Positions 32,417 to 38,533 of a stretch of DNA of 38,533 nt are shown in pieces. Both the position numbers and the translations under genes were made by a program. The notes below the pieces were generated by a model. That model saw only the letters and a program-made list of their open reading frames with translations, was not told the origin of the DNA and made no database searches. This DNA comes from JAEUJM01 sp044221555 (GTDB taxonomy: Bacteria > Actinomycetota > Acidimicrobiia > Acidimicrobiales > DATDAH01). The stretch lies in contig JBGAOY010000034.1 in assembly GCA_044221555.1 (NCBI GenBank), positions 1-38,533 of the forward strand, written 5' to 3'. The stretch's first letter is position 1. Every line of letters begins with the position of its first letter.

Positions 32417-33973
32417 ATGACCGCCGAACCCACCCATCTGTCGCACCGCCAGATCCTCGTGGTCTTCAGCGGCCTGATGAGCGGCGTGCTGCTCGCCGCG
32501 CTGGACCAGACCATCGTCTCCACCGCCCTGCCCACCATCGTGGGCGAGCTCGGCGGCATCGACCACCTGTCGTGGGTCGTCACCTCGTACCTGCTGACCA
32601 GCACCGTCAGCACGCCGATCTACGGCAAGTTGAGCGACCTCTACGGGCGCAAGCAGATGTTCCAGGCCGCGATCGTGATCTTCCTGATCGGCTCGGTGCT
32701 CTCGGGGCTGTCGCAGGACATGACGCAGCTGGTGCTGTTCCGCGGCGTGCAGGGCATCGGCGCCGGCGGGCTGATGGCCATGGCCTTCGCCATCATCGGC
32801 GACATCATCTCGCCCCGAGAACGCGGCCGCTACACCGGCTACCTCGGCTCGGTCTTCGCGGTGGCCAGCGTGGCCGGCCCGCTCATCGGTGGCCTCTTCG
32901 TCGACCACCTCTCGTGGCGCTGGGTGTTCTACATCAACGTGCCGGTCGGCGGCGTGGCCCTGGTGATCACCTCGAGCGTGCTCGACCTGCCCTTCGCCGT
33001 CCGTCGCCACCGCATCGACTTCGAGGGCGCGGCGCTGCTGGTGGCGGGGATGACCTCGCTGCTGCTGGCCCTGGTGTGGGGCGGCAACGAGTACGGCTGG
33101 ACGTCGCCCACGATCGTCGGCCTGCTCCTCGCGGGCACGGTGCTCACCGGTGCCTTCGTGGCGTGGGAGTCACGCGCCGACGAGCCGATCATGCCGCTCG
33201 GCCTGTTCCGCAAGCCGGTGTTCCGGGTGAGCGTCGTGCTCAGCTTCCTCGTCGGCATGGGGATGTTCGGCGGGATCATCTTCCTGCCCCTGTTCCTCCA
33301 GGTCGTCACCGGCGCCTCGGCCACCAACTCCGGCCTGCTCACGCTGCCCATGATGATCGGGATCATGACCACGTCGATCGGGTCGGGCCGCCTCATCACC
33401 CGCACCGGGCGCTACAAGGTCTTCCCCGTCACCGGCTTCGCGGTGGCCTCGGCCGGCATGTGGATGCTCAGCCGCATGGACCTGCACACGACCACCGTCT
33501 ACAGCTCGCTGTCGATGTTCGTGTTCGGCCTCGGCATCGGCCTGATCTCGCAGGTGCTGATCCTGGCGATGCAGAACGAGGCCGACCCCGCCGACCTGGG
33601 CGTCGTCACCTCGTCGGCCACGTTCTTCCGCCAGATCGGCGGGTCGTTCGGCGTGGCCATCTTCGGTGCCGTCCTCACCGCCGGCATCACCCACGAGCTG
33701 CCCCGGCTGCTCCCGGAGGGCACGCCCACGTCAGGCGGCCACATGGGCTCGCTGCTGAACAGCCCTGAGGCCATCCGGGCCCTCCCCGCCGGCGTCCAGG
33801 ATGCGGTGGTCGGGGCGCTGACCTACGCGATCCACGATGTGTTCCTGCTGGCCATGGTGATCCTGCTGGCCGGCTTCGGCGTGGTGTGGCGCCTGAAGGA
33901 GCTCCCATTGAGAGAGACGGTCCAGGTGGGCGAGTCCGCCGACGAGCCTGTCCTGATGGCAGAAGCGCTCTGA
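32417..33973 (+). CDS. MFS multidrug exporter, DHA2/EmrB-QacA family
   Basis: This is a proton-driven drug exporter with about 14 membrane segments. It has 518 residues from ATG 32417 (MTAEPTHLSHRQILVVFSGL). LLAALDQTIVSTALPTIVGE is the classic DHA2 opening, GKLSDLYGRK is motif A, and VAGPLIGGLFVDHLSWRWVF is motif C with the EmrB-like loop. The final segment is followed by a short acidic tail (VGESADEPVLMAEAL). Divergent to the MarR gene and presumably under its control. Downstream lies a perfect 68-bp direct repeat shared with the convergent dehydrogenase gene. Confidence 0.96.
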   Translation: MTAEPTHLSHRQILVVFSGLMSGVLLAALDQTIVSTALPTIVGELGGIDHLSWVVTSYLLTSTVSTPIYGKLSDLYGRKQMFQAAIVIFLIGSVLSGLSQDMTQLVLFRGVQGIGAGGLMAMAFAIIGDIISPRERGRYTGYLGSVFAVASVAGPLIGGLFVDHLSWRWVFYINVPVGGVALVITSSVLDLPFAVRRHRIDFEGAALLVAGMTSLLLALVWGGNEYGWTSPTIVGLLLAGTVLTGAFVAWESRADEPIMPLGLFRKPVFRVSVVLSFLVGMGMFGGIIFLPLFLQVVTGASATNSGLLTLPMMIGIMTTSIGSGRLITRTGRYKVFPVTGFAVASAGMWMLSRMDLHTTTVYSSLSMFVFGLGIGLISQVLILAMQNEADPADLGVVTSSATFFRQIGGSFGVAIFGAVLTAGITHELPRLLPEGTPTSGGHMGSLLNSPEAIRALPAGVQDAVVGALTYAIHDVFLLAMVILLAGFGVVWRLKELPLRETVQVGESADEPVLMAEAL

Positions 33974-33992
33974 CCGCCTCCTGAGGCTGCGC

Positions 33993-34130
33993 AGCGGAGC
34001 GGAGCAGCGGCACCGACGAACCGGATGGCGAAGCCGCTCCGACGAAGGAGGAGCCAATGTGAAGCGGAGCGGAGCAGCGGCACCGACGAACCGGATGGCG
34101 AAGCCGCTCCGACGAAGGAGGAGCCAATGT
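33993..34130. repeat. Perfect 68-bp direct repeat, two copies
   Basis: Units 33993-34060 and 34063-34130 are identical, at a 70-bp period. They fill most of the 156-bp gap between the convergent MFS and dehydrogenase genes; the second copy ends on the first base of the dehydrogenase stop triplet. Each unit holds an 8-bp inverted repeat (CGGAGCGG / CCGCTCCG, 33995-34002 and 34034-34041 in copy 1) and an AAGGAGG followed by ATG. Confidence 0.97.
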
Positions 34131-35365
34131 CAGGGTTTGGGTTCCTTCGGCAGGCCGAGGACCCGCTCGCCCACGATGTTGCGCTGGATCTGGGCGGTAC
34201 CGCCCCAGATCGTCTCCGAACGGCTGAAGAAGAACGACGCCTGCAGCACGCTCACCGGGTAGCCGGCGCTGCCGCGGCGGGGCCCGTAGCCGGGCACCGA
34301 CTCCTCGTCATCCCCGCTGCCCGTGAGGATCTGGCCGTCCATGCCGGCGATGTCCAGGTAGAGCTCCATCACGTCACGGTGGTACTCGGACCAGTACATC
34401 TTGTTGGTCGCTCCAAGGGCCGCGGTGCCGAGATCCTTCTTGCCCTGCACGACCGCGGTGAGGCTGCGCAGGCCGTTGATCCGCATGATCTGCACCTTCG
34501 ACCAGGCGTGGGCCAGGCCCTGGCGGATGGTCGGGTCGCCGATGCGGCCGTTGGCCCGGGCCTTGTCGATGATGACCTCGAGCTCCTTCTCGAACCGTCG
34601 GTACCCGGTGGTGGCCGACGTGCCCCGCTCGAACCCCAGGGTGGTCATCGCCACCTTCCACCCGTTGTTGACGCCACCGACCACGTTGTCCTTCGGGCAC
34701 CGGGCGTTGTCGAAGAACACCTCGTAGAACTCGGCCGAGCCGTCCACCTGGGTGATGGGCCGGGCCTCCACGCCGGGCTGCTTCATCGGCACCAGCAGGT
34801 AGGAGATGCCGGCGTGCTTCGGGGCCTCGGGGTCGGTGCGGGCCAGCAGGAAGATGTAGTCGGCGAAGCCGGCCTGGGTGGTCCACACCTTCTGGCCGCT
34901 GATGACCCACTCGTCGCCGTCGAGCTCGGCCTTGGTCTTCAGGCCGGCCAGGTCCGACCCGGCCTCCGGCTCGGAGAAGCCCTGGCACCACGAGATCTGA
35001 CCCGACAGGATCTTGGGGAGGAACTCCTTCTTCTGCTCCTCCGAGCCCCACTGCAGGATCGTGGGGCCCACCAGGGTGTCGCCGAAGAAGTCGGCCCGTA
35101 GCGGCGCCGAGGCGCGGGCGAACTCCTCGTTGAGCACCACGCTCTCCATGGTGGACAGGCCCTTGCCGCCGTACTCGGTGGGCCAGGAGGCGCAGATCCA
35201 GCCGCCGCCGTAGAGCTTCTCGGTCCAGGCCGCGTTGAACGCCGCCCGCTCCTCACCGGTGAGCTCGAACCCCTCGTCGAACCACCCTTCGGGCAGGTTC
35301 TCCTCGAGCCACGCACGGATCTCGGTGCGGAAGGCCTCGGCCTCGGGTGGGTACGTCAGGTCCAT
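34130..35365 (-). CDS. Acyl-CoA dehydrogenase (FadE-like)
   Basis: This flavoprotein oxidises acyl-CoA at the alpha-beta bond, or a related sterol or branched substrate. It has 411 residues from ATG 35365 (MDLTYPPEAEAFRTEIRAWL). The N-terminal helical domain is followed by the FAD/substrate region QGFSEPEAGSDLAGLKTKA and WVISGQKVWTTQAG. The C-terminal helical domain ends with ETIWGGTAQIQRNIVGERVL, the FAD-binding signature. Substrate specificity cannot be read from the sequence. A palindrome of TetR-operator type lies 8 bp upstream of the ATG, in the 38-bp gap to the FrhB-like gene, so it may be controlled separately. No echA, fadD or regulator gene is adjacent. Confidence 0.95.
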   Translation of the reverse strand: MDLTYPPEAEAFRTEIRAWLEENLPEGWFDEGFELTGEERAAFNAAWTEKLYGGGWICASWPTEYGGKGLSTMESVVLNEEFARASAPLRADFFGDTLVGPTILQWGSEEQKKEFLPKILSGQISWCQGFSEPEAGSDLAGLKTKAELDGDEWVISGQKVWTTQAGFADYIFLLARTDPEAPKHAGISYLLVPMKQPGVEARPITQVDGSAEFYEVFFDNARCPKDNVVGGVNNGWKVAMTTLGFERGTSATTGYRRFEKELEVIIDKARANGRIGDPTIRQGLAHAWSKVQIMRINGLRSLTAVVQGKKDLGTAALGATNKMYWSEYHRDVMELYLDIAGMDGQILTGSGDDEESVPGYGPRRGSAGYPVSVLQASFFFSRSETIWGGTAQIQRNIVGERVLGLPKEPKP

Positions 35366-35373
35366 GCCCTCAT

Positions 35374-35391
35374 CTTGACCAACCGGTCAAG
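35374..35391 (-). promoter_or_regulatory. TetR-type operator-like palindrome
   Basis: CTTGACC-AACC-GGTCAAG has perfect 7-bp arms and lies 8 bp before the dehydrogenase start. The TTGACC on the minus strand may also act as a -35. Such sites are typical of TetR-family lipid-catabolism regulators; the regulator is not in this window. Confidence 0.5.
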
Positions 35392-35403
35392 TTCTCACAA
35401 CCG

Positions 35404-36609
35404 TCAGGGCTTGGGGAGCACCTCGGCCGCAGGCGCCGCCGCCTTCTTCTTCTTGGGCGGGGGCACGCCCACCTTCACCGACTTCTCGGCGAAGTCGGGC
35501 CAGCGCCGGCGGCTGACGATCGACAGCCGGCGCATCAGGTCGATGGCACCGGGGTCGGTGTCGCCGGGACGGGCCAGGATCGACCCGTCGTCGATCATGC
35601 GGCTGATGATCTCTCGGCCCAGGTCGGTGCGGATGATGGTGAGGGTCCAGTCGTTGTTCTCGCCGATGCCACCGGTGGAGATGTCGGCGTGCTCGGCGGC
35701 GAAGTCGGGGCACATCTTGCAGCCCTCACGGGTCCAGGCGTGGCACTCCTTGAGGTTGATCTCGTGGTAGTCGCCGTTGCGCATCCAGATCTGGAAGACG
35801 CCCTTGATGTTCATCTTCACCATGTCCTGCTTCTTGAGGCCGTACTTGGCCTCGAAGAGCTCCGGGAAGATGGCGTCGTCGAAGGTCTTCGAGCAGAGCA
35901 GGCCGATGTTGAAGATGAAGGGCTTGCCCGCCTTGCCCACCTTGCGGTGCCACATCACCGGCGGGACCGACGACTGGCAGCTCATGCCGACGAGGGCGAG
36001 CTTCGAGAAGCCCTGCTCGAGGGCGTCGTCGATCGCCAGCGTGTTGGCCGAGTAGGTGTAGCGGCTGCCGGCCGAGGCGAGCACCTGCTCCTTGGTGCTG
36101 GCCACGCCGGGAACGGCCTTCCACGAGGTGCCGTCACCTTCGAGGAACGAGGTGAGCGCGGCGTCGATGTAGCCGTGGTCGAGGGCCCAGATGAGCAGCG
36201 CGGACACCAACCCGCCGTCCTGGCCCATCCGGTGGACGTAGTCGTCGCTCGCCCGGGTGAGCATGACGTCCTGGTAGATGCCCGACATCTCGTCGTCGTG
36301 GCGCGTGCGGGCGAACAGGTGCTCGTCGGCGTCGGCCTCCCAGGTGCGGAAGCGGGGGCAGGCCCGGGTGCACGAGGTGCAGCCCTTCTGCCCGTGGATG
36401 CAGTCCGCCGGGCCCAGTTCGTCCTCGAGGTGGAAGGGCTTGTAGCCCCCCTGCTCGTGGTCGTAGCCGATGACGTCGTGGGGGCAGGCGATGACGCAGC
36501 CCGCGCAGCCGGTGCACAGGCCGGTGTCGATCACCTCGTTGTAGAGCTCGAGCCACTGGTTGGTCCACCGGGGTGCCTTGGCCGCCGGCGCCGCCGCGGT
36601 GTCGGTCAC
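35404..36609 (-). CDS. FrhB/FdhB-like coenzyme F420 hydrogenase/dehydrogenase beta-subunit family protein
   Basis: The protein has 401 residues from GTG 36609. An N-terminal ferredoxin domain has CTGCAGCVIACP (C32, C35, C38, C42) and a second set C70, C77, C80, C84 (CTSCTRACP), enough for two [4Fe-4S] clusters. The FrhB N and C domains follow: MGQDGGLVSALLIWALDHGY, VGMSCQSSVPP, and the conserved CKMCPDFAAEHADISTGGIG near the end, typical of F420- or FAD-dependent electron transfer. A lysine/proline tail (PPPKKKKAAAPAAE) ends the protein. There is no hydrogenase large subunit nearby, so the partner is unknown; members of the family also act as stand-alone reductases. It is coupled by a 4-bp overlap (GTGA) to the lipoprotein gene upstream. 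Confidence 0.93.
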   Translation of the reverse strand: MTDTAAAPAAKAPRWTNQWLELYNEVIDTGLCTGCAGCVIACPHDVIGYDHEQGGYKPFHLEDELGPADCIHGQKGCTSCTRACPRFRTWEADADEHLFARTRHDDEMSGIYQDVMLTRASDDYVHRMGQDGGLVSALLIWALDHGYIDAALTSFLEGDGTSWKAVPGVASTKEQVLASAGSRYTYSANTLAIDDALEQGFSKLALVGMSCQSSVPPVMWHRKVGKAGKPFIFNIGLLCSKTFDDAIFPELFEAKYGLKKQDMVKMNIKGVFQIWMRNGDYHEINLKECHAWTREGCKMCPDFAAEHADISTGGIGENNDWTLTIIRTDLGREIISRMIDDGSILARPGDTDPGAIDLMRRLSIVSRRRWPDFAEKSVKVGVPPPKKKKAAAPAAEVLPKP

Positions 36610-37028
36610 GGGGCCGCCGTGGTGTCGGTGACCGCCGGCGCGGTGGTGGCGGTGCCGTCGCCCGCCACCGTGGTGCTGGCCCCGGGGCCGGCGGTGGTGG
36701 TCGTGGTGGGGAACACGGGCGTGGTGCCCGCCGACCCGCCACCGAACTGCACCACGCAGTTGGTGTAGATGTCGATGAAGTCGTCGGGCAGGTTGCTCTC
36801 CGGGTTCTCGCGGAGCCGATCGTCGACCCGCTGGAAGCGATCGAACGGGATCTCACGCTTGAAGTTGTCGTAGGCGCACTGGCAGACGTCCTGCTCACCG
36901 GCCTGATCGGTGCAGGTCTCGATGAAGGTCTGCTCGGTCTGGTCGTTGTAGTCCGACGGCGCGCTCTTGCCGCAGCCGGCCACGACCAGGCCCAGGCCGA
37001 TGACGGCGACCACGACGGCACGACGCAT
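36606..37028 (-). CDS. Small cysteine-rich lipoprotein of unknown function
   Basis: The protein has 140 residues from ATG 37028, with AGGAG 8 nt upstream. The signal peptide MRRAVVVAVIGLGLVVAGCG ends in the lipobox VAGC, so the mature protein is lipid-anchored at Cys19. A short conserved-looking core (about 25-95) has C39, C49, C51 and a later Cys (ETCTDQAGEQDVCQCAYDNF; YTNCVVQFG), followed by a low-complexity Thr/Ala/Pro tail (about 100-140). I do not recognise the family. Its stop overlaps the FrhB-like start by 4 bp, which implies co-translation with a cytoplasmic iron-sulfur protein, a combination I cannot explain. Longer in-frame extensions upstream lack a signal and are not credible. 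Confidence 0.85.
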   Translation of the reverse strand: MRRAVVVAVIGLGLVVAGCGKSAPSDYNDQTEQTFIETCTDQAGEQDVCQCAYDNFKREIPFDRFQRVDDRLRENPESNLPDDFIDIYTNCVVQFGGGSAGTTPVFPTTTTTAGPGASTTVAGDGTATTAPAVTDTTAAP

Positions 37029-37092
37029 GTTCACGCTCTCCTGTGAGGCGATCGGTGGTCCGAGAACGGGCGTCACGCTAGCGCTCGACCGG

Positions 37093-37132
37093 CCCCGTCC
37101 CCACCACTCGGCGCTGAGGGGTGGGGACGGGG
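37093..37132. promoter_or_regulatory. GC-rich 13-bp hairpin in the divergent promoter region
   Basis: CCCCGTCCCCACC (37093-37105) and GGTGGGGACGGGG (37120-37132) are exact complements; inner bases add three more pairs. Being between divergent genes it is not an obvious terminator. It could be an operator or part of the lipoprotein leader. Confidence 0.4.
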
Positions 37133-37172
37133 CAGCCGTTGGGCGATGCCTCTCCATCGGCACGGGTGCGGT

Positions 37173-37186
37173 CCCCCGCAAGGGGG
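37173..37186 (+). promoter_or_regulatory. CCCCC-GCAA-GGGGG hairpin
   Basis: This is a 5-bp GC stem with a GNRA tetraloop, three bases before the -35 of the TauE gene. It may be a terminator remnant or a protein site. Confidence 0.35.
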
Positions 37187-37189
37187 CAT

Positions 37190-37218
37190 TTGGACTAATT
37201 CGAGGGCGCCGGTAGACC
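37190..37218 (+). promoter_or_regulatory. Promoter of the TauE/SafE gene
   Basis: TTGGAC (37190-37195), a 17-bp spacer and TAGACC (37213-37218) lie 6 nt before GTG 37225, fitting a leaderless start. The -10 lacks the usual final T. Confidence 0.45.
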
Positions 37219-37224
37219 GAGGCC

Positions 37225-38220
37225 GTGGATCCGGGCCTGCTGCGCGACACGCTCACCGTCGGGCTCGGCCTGCTCACCGGCATCATGTCGGGGCTGTTCG
37301 GCGTGGGGGGCGCGGTGATCTCCACCCCCGGCATCCGCGCCCTCGGCGCCACGCCGCTGCTGGCCGTCGGCACCACCCTGCCGTCGATCATCCCCGGCGC
37401 GGCATCGGGCACCGCCCGCTACGCCCGGGAGGGACTGGTCGACTGGCGGGTCGTGGCCGTCACCGCCCCCACCGGCATCGTGGCCGCCGTGCTCGGCGCG
37501 CTGGCCGCCGACCACGTGCCCGGGGAGGGCCACCTCCTGATGCTGATGACCGCGGCCCTCCTCGGCTACAGCGCGCTGCGCATGGCCCGCTCGGGCCCCG
37601 CTGCCGCCGACGCCTCCGACCTGGCCGAGTCCGACGCCGAGACCGCCCCGACCGACAGGCCCGAAGCGGAGGGCGCGGCGAGCGAGGGACGAGCGAGCCA
37701 TGACGATGCGATGAGGCGCCAGCCGAAGAGCGAACAAGCAGGCCATGACGATGCGATGAGGCGCCAGCCGAAGAGCGAACAAGCGAGCCATGACGATGCG
37801 ATGAGGCGCCAGCCGAAGAGCGAACAAGCAACGCGCCAGCCGAAGGGCAGTGGATGGGCATTCGCGGGCGTGGGGACGGTGGCCGGTGGGTTGTCGGGGC
37901 TGTTGGGGATCGGTGGCGGGATCGTGATGGTGCCGGGGTTCACGCAGGTGGGCGACCTGCCGGTGAAGACCGCCATCGGCACCTCCTTGGCCTGCGTGGG
38001 CCTCTTCGCGGTCCCGGGCACCGTCACCCACGCCCTGCTCGGCCACATCGACTGGCGCTTCGCCCTGCTCCTGGCGGTCGGTGTGATCCCGGGCGCCCGC
38101 ATCGGGGCGGCGCTGGCCATCCGCTCGGGCGACCAACGGCTGCGGCGCGTCGTGGCGATCTTCCTGGGCCTGATGGCCGTGGCCTACGGCCTGGGCGAGA
38201 CCCTGGCGCTGATCGACTGA
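37225..38220 (+). CDS. TauE/SafE (DUF81) family sulfite/anion exporter-like membrane protein with repeat-filled linker
   Basis: The protein has 331 residues from GTG 37225 (MDPGLLRDTLTVGLGLLTGI). Each half starts with the family motif: GIMSGLFGVGGAVISTPGIR in the N-terminal half and GGLSGLLGIGGGIVMVPGFT in the C-terminal half, with four or so membrane segments in each. Between them (about residues 118-212) lies an acidic then basic hydrophilic linker that carries three exact 15-residue repeats (HDDAMRRQPKSEQA plus S, G or T). Linkers in this family are usually short, so the insertion is late. The substrate (sulfite, sulfonates or other anions) cannot be told. Convergent with the uracil-DNA glycosylase gene, 28 bp away. 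Confidence 0.93.
   Translation: MDPGLLRDTLTVGLGLLTGIMSGLFGVGGAVISTPGIRALGATPLLAVGTTLPSIIPGAASGTARYAREGLVDWRVVAVTAPTGIVAAVLGALAADHVPGEGHLLMLMTAALLGYSALRMARSGPAAADASDLAESDAETAPTDRPEAEGAASEGRASHDDAMRRQPKSEQAGHDDAMRRQPKSEQASHDDAMRRQPKSEQATRQPKGSGWAFAGVGTVAGGLSGLLGIGGGIVMVPGFTQVGDLPVKTAIGTSLACVGLFAVPGTVTHALLGHIDWRFALLLAVGVIPGARIGAALAIRSGDQRLRRVVAIFLGLMAVAYGLGETLALID
37697..37831 (+). repeat. Three tandem 45-bp repeats inside the TauE/SafE gene
   Basis: Units begin at 37697, 37742 and 37787, nearly identical, and keep the frame (15 residues each). A partial copy (CGCCAGCCGAAG) follows near 37834. The repeat is out of character with the hydrophobic protein around it and is likely a dispersed repeat that landed in a tolerant linker. 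Confidence 0.95.
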
Positions 38221-38248
38221 TGGGGCGGTTGCGCCGGCTGGGTCCCCG

Positions 38249-38533
38249 TCAGCCGGTCTCACTGATCTCACGGGCCCGGGTGAACACCGCGTCGAGCATG
38301 GGCTCGGTGAGCTTGCCCGTGAACGTGTTCTGCTGGCTCACGAGGTACGAGCACACGATGGTGAGGCCCGAGGGGGTGGCCACCTCCACACCGTGGCCGA
38401 AGCGGGGGCGGGGGCGCACCCCCAGGATGGCGGCCACCGCCTGGTAGCCGAACTGGCCCAGCGCCACCACCACCCGAAGGTCGCCGAGCAGGGCCAACTC
38501 GCGCTCGAGGAAGGGCCGGCACGTGTCGCGCTC
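38249..38533 (-). CDS. Uracil-DNA glycosylase family 5 (UDGb), C-terminal part; 5' end cut by window edge
   Basis: About 94 codons are visible, entering at the window edge as ERDTCRPFLERELALLGDLR and ending IVCSYLVSQQNTFTGKLTEP followed by MLDAVFTRAREI. The RxFL-x-E, ALG-x-FGY and QQNTFTGKLTEPMLD features are those of the UDGb group, which removes uracil and hypoxanthine from DNA as the first step of base-excision repair. In motif 2 the family usually has His (H-P/V-S-x-x-N); here the sequence is L-V-S-Q-Q-N. The short form beginning at an internal TTG is not the true start. The N-terminal half with the iron-sulfur cysteines and motif 1 is outside the window. Confidence 0.9.
   Translation of the reverse strand, partial: ERDTCRPFLERELALLGDLRVVVALGQFGYQAVAAILGVRPRPRFGHGVEVATPSGLTIVCSYLVSQQNTFTGKLTEPMLDAVFTRAREISETG

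Noticed and set aside
34127..35101. SD-ATG in the second 68-bp repeat opening a long antisense frame over the acyl-CoA dehydrogenase
   Set aside because: The protein has no recognisable domain and mirrors the dehydrogenase codons. The identical SD-ATG in copy 1 runs straight into a stop, so the signal belongs to the repeat, not to a gene.
37697..37831. CRISPR array
   Set aside because: Units are contiguous with no spacers and encode part of a protein.

Overview
The window is chromosomal DNA of a very GC-rich actinobacterium. The gene order argS–lysA–hom–thrC–(kinase slot)–rho–rpmE–prfA–prmC–tsaC matches the order I know from Mycobacterium and relatives. Several genes appear to have leaderless promoters, and an F420-hydrogenase-like protein is present. 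The style of the surface proteins, the MarR/MFS pair and the dispersed repeats fits Acidimicrobiia (Iamia/Ilumatobacter-like), but that placement is inference.

Layout. 1-5873 (minus): translation/termination block rho, rpmE, an unknown gene, prfA, prmC, tsaC (cut by the window edge). 6130-16255 (plus): a roughly 10-kb divergent block with an ABC-2 exporter and two very large secreted beta-propeller proteins. The two proteins share a signal peptide, an upstream element and a four-domain C-terminal module but carry different propeller heads. 16365-20631 (minus): an alkaline-phosphatase-superfamily 'phosphoglycerate mutase', thrC and hom. The mutase sits where actinobacteria usually carry thrB and is best read as the alternative homoserine kinase. 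20770-22305 (plus): a DUF2079 membrane protein. 22306-26753 (minus): a universal stress protein, lysA, argS and a cation-diffusion-facilitator exporter. 26976-30112 (plus): a GH36-type alpha-galactosidase overlapping a protein with three neocarzinostatin-like domains. 30194-31748 (minus): tRNA-Arg(CCG) and a LytR-CpsA-Psr cell-wall ligase. 31854-33973: a divergent marR/MFS exporter pair with two operator-like palindromes. 34130-37028 (minus): acyl-CoA dehydrogenase, FrhB-like iron-sulfur protein and a lipoprotein. 37225-38220 (plus): a TauE/SafE permease with a tandem repeat in its central linker. 38249-38533 (minus): the C-terminal part of a family-5 uracil-DNA glycosylase.

How the parts work together. 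The minus-strand core supplies aspartate-family amino acids (LysA, Hom, ThrC, probable homoserine kinase), arginyl-tRNA and the termination machinery (Rho, RF1 and the RF1 methyltransferase PrmC). This housekeeping block is interrupted by outward-facing accessory genes on the plus strand. The most interesting parts are the paired propeller proteins, the threonine locus with its alternative-pairing repeats, and two unrelated tandem-repeat families (68 bp and 45 bp) in the right-hand quarter. No transposase, integrase, CRISPR array or phage gene was seen.
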